DNA of 64,000 nt from Rhizobium glycinendophyticum (GTDB taxonomy: Bacteria > Pseudomonadota > Alphaproteobacteria > Rhizobiales > Rhizobiaceae), in NCBI RefSeq assembly GCF_006443685.1, contig NZ_VFYP01000001.1, positions 1,984,001 through 2,048,000 of the forward strand. Reading direction: 5' to 3'. The notes below the pieces were generated by a model. The model did not search any database and was not told the DNA's origin. It saw only the letters and a list, made by a program, of their open reading frames with translations. Shown here in pieces: positions 36,284 to 48,719 of the stretch (positions are counted from its first letter, which is position 1; each line of letters begins with the position of its first letter). Position numbers and translations under genes: made by a program.

Positions 36284-36916
36284 ATGATGTTCACACTTAG
36301 CAATGCAACGCGGACGGCTGTGTCTGCACTCGCACTGTCCTTCGCAGCGGCCGCCATGCCAGCCGTTGCCCAGGCTCAGGACGCTGCGGCGCCGGCGCCG
36401 GCCAAATGGTTCAAGACCTGCTCCAAGCAGGAAGAGTCGGACATCTGCGTCGTCCAGAATCAGCTCGTTGCCGCCAATGGCCAGCTGATCACCGCCGTTG
36501 GCCTGATCACGGTCGAAGGCAAGGTCAACCGCAAGCTTCTGCAGGTTACCGTCCCCTCCGCACGACTGATCCCGCCGGGCGTTCTGATGCAGATCGATGA
36601 CGGAAAGGGCACCAAGCTCGACTACGCCGTCTGCCTGCCCGACCGTTGCACCGCTGAAATCCCGCTCACGGACGCGATGGTCGCCAGTCTGAAGAAGGGC
36701 GGCAACGTCGTCTTCACTTCGATCAACTTCCGCCGCGCGCCGAACCCGATCAAGATCCCGCTGGAAGGCTTCACCGGCGCCTTCGATGGGGAAGCGATGT
36801 CGCAGTCGCAGGCCGAAGAGCGCCAGCGCATGCTGCAGGAAGCCATGCAGAAGAAGCAGGAAGAGCGCAACAAGGCGATCAACGACGCCCAGAACGCCGC
36901 CAAGCAGGGCAACTGA
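36284..36916 (+). CDS. IalB-family (invasion-associated locus B) secreted protein
   Basis: About 210 aa with an Ala-rich signal peptide ending AVAQAQ (about residue 32). The mature protein has WFKTCSKQEESDICVVQNQL and a later DYAVCLPDRCTAEIPL, giving the four cysteines typical of IalB. The C-terminal 40 residues form a charged Gln/Glu/Lys helix (QAEERQRMLQEAMQKKQEER). First described in Bartonella; common in rhizobia where the role is probably envelope-related. ATG 36284 chosen; the next codon is also ATG. Followed by a strong hairpin. Confidence 0.88.
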   Translation: MMFTLSNATRTAVSALALSFAAAAMPAVAQAQDAAAPAPAKWFKTCSKQEESDICVVQNQLVAANGQLITAVGLITVEGKVNRKLLQVTVPSARLIPPGVLMQIDDGKGTKLDYAVCLPDRCTAEIPLTDAMVASLKKGGNVVFTSINFRRAPNPIKIPLEGFTGAFDGEAMSQSQAEERQRMLQEAMQKKQEERNKAINDAQNAAKQGN

Positions 36917-36943
36917 TCCTTTTCTGATCAGATGGATGAAACA

Positions 36944-36978
36944 AAAAGCGCCCGCGTCGGAGAGACGCGGGCGCTTTT
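36944..36978. terminator. bidirectional intrinsic terminator between the IalB gene and hspQ
   Basis: Perfect 15 bp stem (36944-36958 with 36964-36978) with loop GGAGA, beginning AAAA and ending TTTT, so it can stop the plus-strand IalB gene and the convergent hspQ gene. Confidence 0.9.
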
Positions 36979-37009
36979 GCTTGGAAGGGGGGCTTTGTCC
37001 AGACAGGCG

Positions 37010-37339
37010 TCAATGCGCGTAGGTCATGCGCGGCTTGTAGCGGCCAGTCTGCTGCGGTTCGAAGATCTGCTGGATCTGCGGATTGCGCAGCGGCTCCTGG
37101 CTCTCGTCCGTCTCTAGGTTTTGCTCCGAGACATAGGCCACATATTCGGTTTCAGCGTTTTCCGCGAGCAGATGGTAGAAGGGTTGATCCTTGGCGGGCC
37201 GAACTTCGGCCGGGATCGCATTCCACCACTCCTCGGAATTGGCGAATTCCGGATCTACATCGAAGACGACGCCGCGGAACGGAAAGACCTTGTGCCGAAC
37301 GACATCCCCGATACCAAATTTTGCGCTTCGTTGTTTCAT
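37010..37339 (-). CDS. hspQ: heat shock protein HspQ
   Basis: 109 aa. HspQ binds hemimethylated DNA and acts as a specificity factor for the Lon protease. Family features: KFGIGDVVRHKVFPFRGVVFDVDPEF at the start (continuous over residues 7-32) and QPFYHLLAENAETEYVAYVSEQ in the middle. The C-terminal 25 residues (PQIQQIFEPQQTG...) are longer than in E. coli. A good GGAAG site precedes ATG 37339. No heat-shock promoter was recognised in the 77 bp upstream. Confidence 0.93.
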   Translation of the reverse strand: MKQRSAKFGIGDVVRHKVFPFRGVVFDVDPEFANSEEWWNAIPAEVRPAKDQPFYHLLAENAETEYVAYVSEQNLETDESQEPLRNPQIQQIFEPQQTGRYKPRMTYAH

Positions 37340-37416
37340 GGCTTTACTTCCTTTCCCTGCCTTATTTGGGAACCGAGCCCTCGGAAATCAAGACATGCAG
37401 TTTCCATGCCGGATAC

Positions 37417-38349
37417 TCAGGCTTTGCGTTGCGGCGCAGTCGCCAGCACAAGTCCGGACGTGACCAGAACGATCCCGAAGGCGTTGTAGCGCTCGAAATG
37501 CTCTCCCAGAAAGATCACCGCCATCAGGATCGACATCGGCGGCATCAGATAAAGTGTCATGCCTGCGATCCCCGGACCGAAAACATGCACGGCATGCTGA
37601 AAGCTGTAGAAGGCTGCAAGAGAAGCAAAGAGGATGATGCCTCCCAGCATGGCAAAGTCCCTCGCCGTATCCGGTAGCAGGCCTCCGGCGAGGATCTCGG
37701 CAAGCGCTGGCGGCATCAGGACGATCGCGCCTGACAGCGCCAGAAGCCCGAAGAGGGGAAGCGGCGGCATCGCCCGAATGCCGGGCCTTCTCAGCAGGAT
37801 GGAATAGAAGGCGAAGGATATCGCCGCTACCAGGATCGCGAGGTCCCCGAGGTTGAAGCGCATGTGCAGCATCGCCGAAAGATCGCCCTTAAGCACGATT
37901 GCGGCCACGCCGGCAAAGGCGATGACCATTCCGGATATCTCGCGAAAACTGATCCGCCGCCCGGCAAACAGCCATTCGAACAGGATGATGAATAGCGACG
38001 ACGTCGTGTAAATCAGCGTCGCGTTCGAAGCGGTGGTCAGCGTCAGTGCCCAGTAGACGACCCCGCCACAAATCCCCATGCCAAGCACGCCCAGCACCAG
38101 CCACAGCAGCGTGTGGCGGCGCACGAAGGCGAGACATTGCTGGCGATGATGCCAGACGATCGGCGACATGATGAGCGCCGATCCTGCCCAGCGGATGAAG
38201 GCCGTCGTAAACGGTCCCATTTCTCCCGTGATCCCCCGACCGAAGATTAGGTTCGACGAGAAGAACACGGGCGCGAGCAGGAACAGCGTCCAGTCGATGA
38301 GGCGAGGCGAGGGGCTATCAATCGAGGCGGGTTTCATATGGATGGTCAT
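37417..38349 (-). CDS. DMT-superfamily (EamA) transporter
   Basis: 310 aa with ten predicted helices in two EamA repeats (WTLFLLAPVFFSSNLIFGRG first; LGDLAILVAAISFAFYSILL second). Second DMT transporter in the window and not closely similar to the one at 32440. Substrate unknown. The start is either ATG 38349 or ATG 38337 (MKPASID); neither has a clear ribosome-binding site. It is downstream of the glnA terminator on the same strand. Confidence 0.87.
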   Translation of the reverse strand: MTIHMKPASIDSPSPRLIDWTLFLLAPVFFSSNLIFGRGITGEMGPFTTAFIRWAGSALIMSPIVWHHRQQCLAFVRRHTLLWLVLGVLGMGICGGVVYWALTLTTASNATLIYTTSSLFIILFEWLFAGRRISFREISGMVIAFAGVAAIVLKGDLSAMLHMRFNLGDLAILVAAISFAFYSILLRRPGIRAMPPLPLFGLLALSGAIVLMPPALAEILAGGLLPDTARDFAMLGGIILFASLAAFYSFQHAVHVFGPGIAGMTLYLMPPMSILMAVIFLGEHFERYNAFGIVLVTSGLVLATAPQRKA

Positions 38350-38470
38350 CGCGTCATGCGGACTTTCACGAGAGGTGCGACGCAGGCAGTCGCACGAACA
38401 TCAGAGGCTATCCCGCCAAGGCGACGGGCGAAAGGACAGTTGCCGGCAGATCCGTCACCTGAAACGAAAA

Positions 38471-38493
38471 ACGCCGGCGGTGGCCGCCGGCGT
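38471..38493 (-). terminator. intrinsic terminator of glnA
   Basis: 10 bp stem ACGCCGGCGG / CCGCCGGCGT with a 3-base loop, 25 bp past the glnA stop on the minus strand and followed there by TTTTCGTTTC. Confidence 0.85.
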
Positions 38494-38518
38494 CGTTACT
38501 TTCATCGGCACCCGTCGA

Positions 38519-39928
38519 TCAGACGGAGTAGTACATGTCGTATTCGACCGGATGCGGGGTCATCTCGAAGCGCATGACTTCCTGCATCTTGAGCTCAATG
38601 AACGAATCGATCTGGTCATCGTCGAAGACGCCGCCGGCGGTCAGGAACTTGCGATCCTTGTCCAGGCTTTCGAGCGCTTCGCGCAGCGAACCGCACACGG
38701 TCGGGATCTTCTTCAGTTCCTTCGGCGGCAGATCGTAGAGATCCTTGTCCATGGCCTTGCCCGGATGGATCTTGTTCTTGATGCCATCGAGGCCGGCCAT
38801 CAACATGGCGGCGAAGCCGAGATAGGGGTTGGCCGTCGGGTCCGGGAATCGGATTTCGACGCGCTTCGCCTTCGGGTTCGAGCCGAACGGAATGCGGCAG
38901 GAGGCCGAACGGTTACGGGCCGAGTAAGCGAGCAGAACAGGTGCCTCATAACCTGGCACCAGACGCTTGTAGGAGTTGGTGGAGGGGTTTGTGAAAGCGT
39001 TGATCGCCTTCGCATGCTTGATGATGCCGCCGATGAAGTACAGGCAGCTTTCCGACAGGCCGGCATATTCGTCGCCGGCGAAGGAGGGCTTGCCGTCCTT
39101 CCAGATCGACATATGCACGTGCATGCCCGAACCGTTGTCACCAAAGATCGGCTTCGGCATGAAGGTCGCGGTCTTGCCATAGGCATTGGCAACCTGGTGC
39201 ACGACATACTTGTAGATCTGCATCTTGTCGGCGTTACGCACCATCGTGTCGAACTTGATGCCGAGCTCGTGCTGGGCAGCCGCCACTTCGTGGTGATGCT
39301 TTTCAACAACCACGCCCATCTCGCCGAGCACGGTCAGCATCTCGGAACGCATGTCCTGCAGGCTGTCGATCGGCGGAACCGGGAAATAGCCGCCCTTGAC
39401 GCGCGGACGATGACCGAGGTTGCCGGTCTCATAGTCCGTGTCGTCATTGGACGGCAGCTCGGACGAGTCGAGCTTGAAGCCCGTGTTGTAGGGGTCGGCC
39501 TTGTACTTTACGTCGTCAAAGACGAAGAATTCGGCTTCCGGACCAACAAAGATCGTGTCGCCAATGCCCGATGCCTTGAGATAGGCCTCGGCTTTCTTGG
39601 CGGTGCCACGCGGGTCGCGATTATAGGCTTCGCCCGAAACCGGGTCCAGAATGTCGCAGAGGATGACCATGGTCGACTGGGCGAAGAAGGGGTCCATATG
39701 GACCGTCGCCGGGTCGGGCATGAGCACCATGTCGGATTCGTTGATCGCCTTCCAACCGGCGATGGAGGAGCCGTCGAACATGACGCCATCGGCGAACATG
39801 TCTTCATCGACGCACGCGATGTCCATGGTGACATGGTGCAGCTTGCCCTTCGGATCGGTGAAGCGCAAGTCGACGAACTTGACGTCGTTGTCCTTGATCT
39901 GTTTCAGAATATCGTTTGCGGTCGTCAT
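38519..39928 (-). CDS. glnA: type I glutamine synthetase
   Basis: 469 aa dodecameric enzyme joining ammonium and glutamate with ATP; main ammonium-assimilation enzyme. Visible: [19 protein letters not shown] (N-terminal beta-grasp), EAEFFVFD and [10 protein letters not shown] (active site), and the adenylylation tyrosine near residue 397 in [10 protein letters not shown], so GlnE control is expected. It lies 62 bp after glnB; between them ACCCGAC / GTCGGGT (39963-39986) can form a 7 bp hairpin without a T-run, which might tune the glnB to glnA ratio. Confidence 0.98.
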   Translation of the reverse strand: MTTANDILKQIKDNDVKFVDLRFTDPKGKLHHVTMDIACVDEDMFADGVMFDGSSIAGWKAINESDMVLMPDPATVHMDPFFAQSTMVILCDILDPVSGEAYNRDPRGTAKKAEAYLKASGIGDTIFVGPEAEFFVFDDVKYKADPYNTGFKLDSSELPSNDDTDYETGNLGHRPRVKGGYFPVPPIDSLQDMRSEMLTVLGEMGVVVEKHHHEVAAAQHELGIKFDTMVRNADKMQIYKYVVHQVANAYGKTATFMPKPIFGDNGSGMHVHMSIWKDGKPSFAGDEYAGLSESCLYFIGGIIKHAKAINAFTNPSTNSYKRLVPGYEAPVLLAYSARNRSASCRIPFGSNPKAKRVEIRFPDPTANPYLGFAAMLMAGLDGIKNKIHPGKAMDKDLYDLPPKELKKIPTVCGSLREALESLDKDRKFLTAGGVFDDDQIDSFIELKMQEVMRFEMTPHPVEYDMYYSV

Positions 39929-39990
39929 GTTTTTTTCTTCCTCGCAAGAGCTGACGATATGAACCCGACCTCCCTAGGTGTCGGGTCTGA

Positions 39991-40678
<688 letters not shown>

Positions 40679-42157
40679 ATGATCCCTGCGAACCACTCAC
40701 TTCTGCTCACGCCCGAAGCCATGGCTCGGGTGGATGCGGCTGCTGCAGCGACTGGCCAGGACAGTTATGGCCTCATGCGACGTGCGGGAGAGGCGGTCGC
40801 CGCGTCAGCTCTTCGCCTGTATCCCGGTGCCTTGCGATTTGTCGTACTGTGCGGTCCGGGCAACAATGGCGGCGATGGTTATGTCTGTGCCGCAGCCCTA
40901 CGGCGCGCAGGAGCAGCCACCGCCGTGTTTGCCCTCGTCGATCCTGCCAGACTGAAAGGCGACGCCAAACGCGCACAAACGGATTATAGTGGCACATCGC
41001 AAGGCATGACCGCCTTTGAACCGGTGTCGGGTGACGTGGTCATCGACGCCCTGTTCGGCGCGGGGCTTGCCCGCGAGGTACCGGCCGAGGTGTCGGAACT
41101 GATCCAAAAGGTGACGGCAGCCGCGCTCCCCGTCATCGCTGTCGATCTGCCCTCAGGTCTTGACGGAGGGTCCGGCCAGGTGCGCGGCGCCGCCTTCCGG
41201 GCCAGCCATACGGTCACATTCATGGCCCGCAAACCCGGACATGTTCTTCTGCCTGGCCGCGACCTCTGCGGTGAGGTCGAGGTGTTCGACATCGGCATCC
41301 CCTGGCGTTTGGTGGAAGCCGAGGCTGGCCCGCTTCACGTGAACAATCCGGCAATCTGGCGCGCAACCCACAGGGTTCTGGGAACATCGGACCACAAATA
41401 CCGCCGCGGCCACCTGACCGTCTTTTCCGGCCCGGAAACGGCGACCGGAGCCGCACGCCTCAGCGCCATGGCGGGGCTGAAGGCGGGGGCAGGGCTCGTC
41501 ACGATCGCCTCTCCCCAAGCGGCGCTCGCGGCCAATGCTGTCCACCTCACCGCCATCATGCTGGCTTCCGTTGACAATGATCGCGATCTTCAGGTTTATC
41601 TGGAAGATGCCCGCCGACGGACTTTCGTGCTAGGGCCGGGCTTTGGTGATCCCGAAAAGGCCAGGGCTTTCGCCGTCCGCATGGGTCAGGCCGGCCGCCA
41701 CCTCGTCCTAGACGCCGACGGTATCACGGCTTTTCGCCTGGATCGCCACCGGCTCGCAACCGCCTTCGAAGGGGAGGCAGTTCGCCTCGTGGTGACGCCG
41801 CATGAAGGCGAATTCGCGCGGCTCTTCCCCGAGATCGCCGAGGACGGGACCCTTGCAAAACCGGCAAAGGCGCTTGCCGCCGCGGCCGCAGTGGGAGGTG
41901 TCGTCGTCTACAAGGGTGCCGATACGGTGATCGCATCCCCGGACGGCCGTGCCGCGATCGAGGAGCATGCGCCGCCGAGCCTTGCGACTGCCGGGTCGGG
42001 TGATGTGCTTGCGGGTATCGTCGGCGCTCTCCTGGCGCAGGGCCTGCCGGCATTCGAAGCCGCCTGCGCAGGCGTTCATCTGCATGGTCAGGCGGCCCTC
42101 AGTGTGGGGCCAGGCCTTACCGCCGAAGATCTGGCAGGTGCCGTCCTCCCCGCCTAG
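40679..42157 (+). CDS. nnr: bifunctional NAD(P)H-hydrate epimerase / ADP-dependent dehydratase
   Basis: 492 aa fusion repairing damaged NAD(P)HX. The N-terminal YjeF_N epimerase (about residues 1-210) has VLCGPGNNGGDGYVCA and DLPSGLDGGSGQV; the C-terminal ribokinase-like dehydratase has KYRRGHLTVFSGP, VVTPHEGEFARLFPE and the motif ATAGSGDVLAGIVGALLAQG. It is divergent from glnB with 349 bp between starts and convergent with the Na/Pi cotransporter gene. Confidence 0.95.
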   Translation: MIPANHSLLLTPEAMARVDAAAAATGQDSYGLMRRAGEAVAASALRLYPGALRFVVLCGPGNNGGDGYVCAAALRRAGAATAVFALVDPARLKGDAKRAQTDYSGTSQGMTAFEPVSGDVVIDALFGAGLAREVPAEVSELIQKVTAAALPVIAVDLPSGLDGGSGQVRGAAFRASHTVTFMARKPGHVLLPGRDLCGEVEVFDIGIPWRLVEAEAGPLHVNNPAIWRATHRVLGTSDHKYRRGHLTVFSGPETATGAARLSAMAGLKAGAGLVTIASPQAALAANAVHLTAIMLASVDNDRDLQVYLEDARRRTFVLGPGFGDPEKARAFAVRMGQAGRHLVLDADGITAFRLDRHRLATAFEGEAVRLVVTPHEGEFARLFPEIAEDGTLAKPAKALAAAAAVGGVVVYKGADTVIASPDGRAAIEEHAPPSLATAGSGDVLAGIVGALLAQGLPAFEAACAGVHLHGQAALSVGPGLTAEDLAGAVLPA

Positions 42158-42176
42158 AAACTCCCGACGCAGGCCG

Positions 42177-43838
42177 CTACAACTCCGCCGGCTGCACCAG
42201 ACGGCTGCGCCGCAAAAGGCCTTCACCCTCAAGCAGCGGATAGCCGATCGACACGAAAAGCGAGTTGATCTCTTTCAGGTCCCGCATCGTGTCGATATGC
42301 AGCGAGCTTGAATCGAAGCTTGCCGCGTTGCCCTGACGCAAACGCTGGAGATGTTTCTCCTCGCTCGCCTTCACCAGGTTGCGGATCGCCTCCTTGCGGG
42401 CGACCAGTTGGCGGGCATGCTCGACGTCGCGCGTGACCAGCAGGTTGAACGCAAGATGCGCGTTCTGCAGCACCTCATTGTGCATGGCACAGAGTTCCGC
42501 CCAGCCTTCTGCCGAAAAGGACGCCTTGCGCTCACTCTTCTTGCGCGCCCGCGTTAGCATGTTCTGCGAGATGATGTCGGCGGCCTGCTCGATCTTGATC
42601 GTTGCCCCCAGCAGGTTCTGACACTGCGCCGCGGATGTCTGATCGAGCGCTGTCTCCGAAATGCGGGCGAGATAGAATTTGATGTCGCGATGGATCGCGT
42701 CGATCTGGTCATCGAGAGTTTCGATCCGCTGCGTCTTCTTCGGGTCCCATTCTTCGAATAGCTCGAAGATGCCGTTCAACATCACTTCGGTCTTGTCGCA
42801 AACAGTCAGCACCTCGCGTGTCGCGTTGCTGATGGCTTGCGTCGGGCTGCCGAGGTCAGCCGGGTTCAGCGCCGACAGCCGGTCATCGTTGGCGGCCGGC
42901 ACCTGGCTCACCGACACGAAGCGCTCCAGCATCGTCGCAACGAGACCGGCAAACGGCAACCCCAGCACGAGCACGGCCGCGTTCATCGCCAGATGCACCA
43001 GCACCACGGCCTCGCCTGGGTGGACGGAGAACAGTGACGGGCCCGCGGTCACCGCAAATTGCAGCGCCAGGGCCAGGAGCGTCATCAGTCCGCGGATGAC
43101 CACATTCCCGAGCGGCACGACACGCGTCAGAGGATCGGCATTCTTGGTCAGAAGCGCGGCGATGACGGCGGCGCCGAAGTTGATGCCGAGCACCAGCGGG
43201 ATGATCAGTGCATCTGGGATCAGATGCTGGTCGGCGAGGGAAGCGGTGAGCAGAACGGCAGCGACGCTCGAATGGAAGGCCCAGGCCAATAGGGCCGCCA
43301 ACAGGAAGGCGCTGATCCAGTCGCCGGCCAGATAGTTGAACAAAACCGGCAGGATCCGGCTTTCTCTCAATGGCTCGGAGGCTTCACCAATCAGCCGCAG
43401 CGACAGCAGCAGGAGTCCGAGACCGAACAGGATGCGGCCGAGCTGGCGCCAATGGCGCGCATTGGTCGCGCGAAAGGCAATGGTCCCTGCCAGCAGCAGG
43501 ATCGGCATGAGAAGCGAAAGATCATACCGCAGGATGCGCACGACAAAAGCCGAGCCGAAATCCGCGCCAAGCAGCGTTGCAATACCGATGGCCGAGGTAA
43601 CATAACCGGCGGCGGCAAAAGATGCGACGATCAGGGCAACGGCGGTGGCACTCTGCAGCGCAACTGCGAACAGAAAGCCCGCCAGCGCTGCCGAAAAGCG
43701 GTTGCCGATCGCAAGCCGCAGCTTGTCCTTCAAGATGCCGCCATAGGCACGCTCTATCCCGGTTCGTACCAGGCGTGTCGCCCAGAGAAGCAGCGCAACC
43801 GCGCCCGCGAGATGGATGAAGACGGCGATACCCGACAT
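42177..43838 (-). CDS. Na+/phosphate cotransporter family protein (NptA/PhoU fusion type)
   Basis: 553 aa. The N-terminal 310 residues are membrane helices with two Na_Pi_cotrans repeats: AVALQSATAVALIVASFAAAG and SSVAAVLLTASLADQ, the QS/SS-containing signatures of the NptA family. The C-terminal 200 residues form a PhoU-like helical domain (ATIKIEQAADIISQNML). It probably carries phosphate. ATG 43838 (MSGIAVFIHLAG) matches the family start. Upstream lies an 18 bp perfect palindrome. Confidence 0.9.
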   Translation of the reverse strand: MSGIAVFIHLAGAVALLLWATRLVRTGIERAYGGILKDKLRLAIGNRFSAALAGFLFAVALQSATAVALIVASFAAAGYVTSAIGIATLLGADFGSAFVVRILRYDLSLLMPILLLAGTIAFRATNARHWRQLGRILFGLGLLLLSLRLIGEASEPLRESRILPVLFNYLAGDWISAFLLAALLAWAFHSSVAAVLLTASLADQHLIPDALIIPLVLGINFGAAVIAALLTKNADPLTRVVPLGNVVIRGLMTLLALALQFAVTAGPSLFSVHPGEAVVLVHLAMNAAVLVLGLPFAGLVATMLERFVSVSQVPAANDDRLSALNPADLGSPTQAISNATREVLTVCDKTEVMLNGIFELFEEWDPKKTQRIETLDDQIDAIHRDIKFYLARISETALDQTSAAQCQNLLGATIKIEQAADIISQNMLTRARKKSERKASFSAEGWAELCAMHNEVLQNAHLAFNLLVTRDVEHARQLVARKEAIRNLVKASEEKHLQRLRQGNAASFDSSSLHIDTMRDLKEINSLFVSIGYPLLEGEGLLRRSRLVQPAEL

Positions 43839-43902
43839 GGCTGTGCCCCGAACCTGAAAAGCCTGGACGCGCACGTCCGAACGGGAAACATGCCGGCCCA
43901 GA

Positions 43903-43920
43903 TCGCGGTCATGACCGCGA
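43903..43920. promoter_or_regulatory. 18 bp perfect palindrome upstream of the Na/Pi cotransporter gene
   Basis: TCGCGGTCATGACCGCGA is fully self-complementary and lies 65-82 bp before the cotransporter start, also 70 bp past the end of the DUF72 gene. It may be an operator for a dimeric repressor or a small transcript hairpin. It is unlike the PhoB box. Confidence 0.4.
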
Positions 43921-43989
43921 CTCTGCGACCGAGCCTAGTCCAGTTTCGCCAATGTCACAAATTGATGAAGATCAGGCACAGTCGCAGCG

Positions 43990-44793
43990 TCAGCCGACGC
44001 GCTTCTGCAGTTCCATGGCACCGCGCGGCGCGTTCACCTTGCCCCCGGAAATAAAGAAGGCAAAGACATCGCGCGGCGTCTTTTTTGCCGGCTGCTCCTT
44101 CGCGATGAAGTCGAGATCTTCAGGCATGCCGCCCGCAGCAAAAATCTTCAAACGCTCGGCCCAGTGATCGATCTCCTTCGGCGGATAACAGGTCGGCATC
44201 TCGTCCGTGCCCTTCTGCAGCCGGGCATAGACGAAGTCTGCCGTCGGATCGGCAAACATCGGATAGTCATGGTGATCGGCACAAACGGCAGCGACTTCGT
44301 GCCGCCGCAACATGTCGATGAACTCCGGCACGAGGAAACTTTCATGGCGCGGCTCGACGACATGGCGCAGCGGCAGCCCGTTCAATGTCTTCGGTAACAG
44401 ATCGAGAAACGCCTCGAAATCTTCAGCATCAAACTTCTTCGTCCCCATGAACTGCCAGAGGATCGGCCCCAGATGGGGTCCAAGCTCTTCGATCCCCTGA
44501 TGCAGAAACTTCTCCACCGACGGGCCGGCTTCGGCCAGGATCTTGCGGTTGGTGCAAAACCGGCTCGCCTTCAGCGAAAATACGAAATTCTCAGGCACGT
44601 CCGCTGCCCATTTGGCAAACGTTGCCGGCTTCTGGCTGGAATAATAAGTGCCATTGACCTCGATGGCGGTCAGTTGCCGGCTCGCGTATTCCAGTTGCCG
44701 CTTCTTCGGCAGGTCGGAGGGGTAAAAACTGTCGTCCCAGGGATCGAAAGTCCATCCCCCGATACCGCAGCGGATCGTACCGGATTTGGTCAT
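43990..44793 (-). CDS. DUF72 family protein (YecE-like)
   Basis: 267 aa TIM-barrel-type DUF72 protein. It opens IRCGIGGWTFDPWDDSFYP, followed by LEYASRQLTAIEVNGTYYSSQKP (residues about 34-56) and FSLKASRF, the family core. The function is unknown; proposals of nuclease or sugar-enzyme activity are unproven. It ends FAFFISGGKVNAPRGAMELQ, as in family members. Divergent from the antitoxin gene, 65 bp between starts. Confidence 0.9.
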   Translation of the reverse strand: MTKSGTIRCGIGGWTFDPWDDSFYPSDLPKKRQLEYASRQLTAIEVNGTYYSSQKPATFAKWAADVPENFVFSLKASRFCTNRKILAEAGPSVEKFLHQGIEELGPHLGPILWQFMGTKKFDAEDFEAFLDLLPKTLNGLPLRHVVEPRHESFLVPEFIDMLRRHEVAAVCADHHDYPMFADPTADFVYARLQKGTDEMPTCYPPKEIDHWAERLKIFAAGGMPEDLDFIAKEQPAKKTPRDVFAFFISGGKVNAPRGAMELQKRVG

Positions 44794-44812
44794 GAAATGC
44801 CTCCCATTGAAG

Positions 44813-44838
44813 TTAGCTAGGCGATTAGCTAATATAAA
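44813..44838 (+). promoter_or_regulatory. toxin-antitoxin operator/promoter
   Basis: Two copies of TTAGCTA (44813-44819 and 44825-44831), the second inside the palindrome TTAGCTAA, lie directly before TATAAA (44833-44838). Repeats overlapping the promoter are typical of operators bound by Phd/VapB antitoxins. Confidence 0.55.
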
Positions 44839-44858
44839 ATTCGGCTCCGGAGCGAGCG

Positions 44859-45131
44859 ATGACGATCGTCACCATTCACAAGGCCAAGATGGAACTCTCA
44901 AAACTCCTCGCCCGCGTCGAAGCCGGCGAGGAAATCGTTATTGCGCGCGGCGAGGAGCCGATTGCGAAGCTGGTGCCGTTCGAGCTGCAAAAAAAGCCCG
45001 TACGCGGATACGGTCGGTTCGCGCACCTTCGTGACAAGATCCCGACCGACCTGTTTTTACAACCCATGTCAGAGAACGAACTGGATGCATGGGAGGGGAA
45101 GTATTCTTTTCCGGGTGACAATGGCGAATAA
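44859..45131 (+). CDS. type II antitoxin, Phd/YefM (VapB-like) family
   Basis: 90 aa antitoxin. The Phd/YefM DNA-binding domain covers residues 1-55: MTIVTIHKAKMELSKLLARV, then EEIVIARGEEPIAKLVPF. The C-terminal third (KIPTDLFLQPMSENELDAWEG) would be the toxin-binding arm. GGAGCGAGCG precedes the ATG. The frame is intact, while the partner toxin immediately downstream is broken. It could still repress its own promoter. Confidence 0.88.
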   Translation: MTIVTIHKAKMELSKLLARVEAGEEIVIARGEEPIAKLVPFELQKKPVRGYGRFAHLRDKIPTDLFLQPMSENELDAWEGKYSFPGDNGE

Positions 45132-45503
45132 GCTTTCTCCTTGATACCCATGCATTTCTCTGGTGGATCACAGCAAATCCAAGACTGAGTGCCTCGGCAA
45201 AGCCGCGCCCGGCTTCGCCCGCCCGCGCCGCTGCGTCAGTTCCGTCACCGCATTCGAAATTGCCAACAAGTTCCGCATCGGCAAGCTCGCGAGATGATCG
45301 AGCATTTCGATGCTGTCCTGGATGACGCGGGCTTTGAAAAGCTTCCGGTCACCCCCAGACACGCCTTACTTGCTGGCCAGATGCCATCAGATCACAAGGA
45401 CCCGTTTGACCGCATGCTGGCTGCCCAGGCAAGGCTCGAAACCCTCGCCCTCGTCACCATCGACAAAGCTTTCGACGATTTCGGCATCGAACGCCTCTGG
45501 TAG
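45128..45503 (+). pseudogene. VapC-type PIN-domain toxin, frameshifted
   Basis: The toxin is recognisable only across three frames: FLLDTHAFLWWITANPRLSA (from 45134), then KAAPGFARPRRCVSSVTAFE plus IANKFRIGKLA (about 45199-45291), then MIEHFDAVLDDAGF to DFGIERLW (45294-45503). Together these make a PIN RNase with the first Asp (LLDTHAFLWW) and DPFDRMLAAQA. Two frameshifts, near 45199 and 45292, and no in-frame start codon before FLLDTH rule out a normal product. The antitoxin stop overlaps its 5' end, as in intact operons. Confidence 0.85.
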
Positions 45504-45516
45504 CCGGTGCGGCGGA

Positions 45517-48438
<2,922 letters not shown>

Positions 48439-48554
48439 GTCAGGCTCTGATCGGCAAAGGGAAGGGGACTGTCCTTGGGAGAACTGTCCTTATGTAGTCA
48501 ACGTTGCCCCCGAGTCGAGGCGGAAGAGGCGGTCACTGCGCAATTTCGATTCTG

Positions 48555-48583
48555 TTGACAGGATCATACGGAAATATTAGAAC
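48555..48583 (+). promoter_or_regulatory. probable ssb promoter
   Basis: TTGACA (48555-48560), 17 bp spacer, TAGAAC (48578-48583) on the plus strand. The -10 overlaps the LexA box, so LexA would block it. The ssb leader would be about 130 bases. Confidence 0.55.
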
Positions 48584-48594
48584 AAATAAAGAAC
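48580..48594. promoter_or_regulatory. LexA (SOS) box shared by uvrA and ssb
   Basis: GAAC-N7-GAAC on the plus strand, that is GTTC-N7-GTTC on the minus strand, the alphaproteobacterial LexA consensus. It lies in the 281 bp between the divergent uvrA and ssb starts, 142 bp from uvrA and 126 bp from ssb. Confidence 0.88.
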
Positions 48595-48719
48595 AAATTT
48601 TCAGCTTGCCACATTCTGTGGATTATAGTCCCGAAGCGCCCAATCGCGCCGGCGATGGGATAAGGTGCAAATTGATTGAATTTTGAACGCCGCGGCGGCG
48701 CGGCAGTAAGGTGAGTGTC

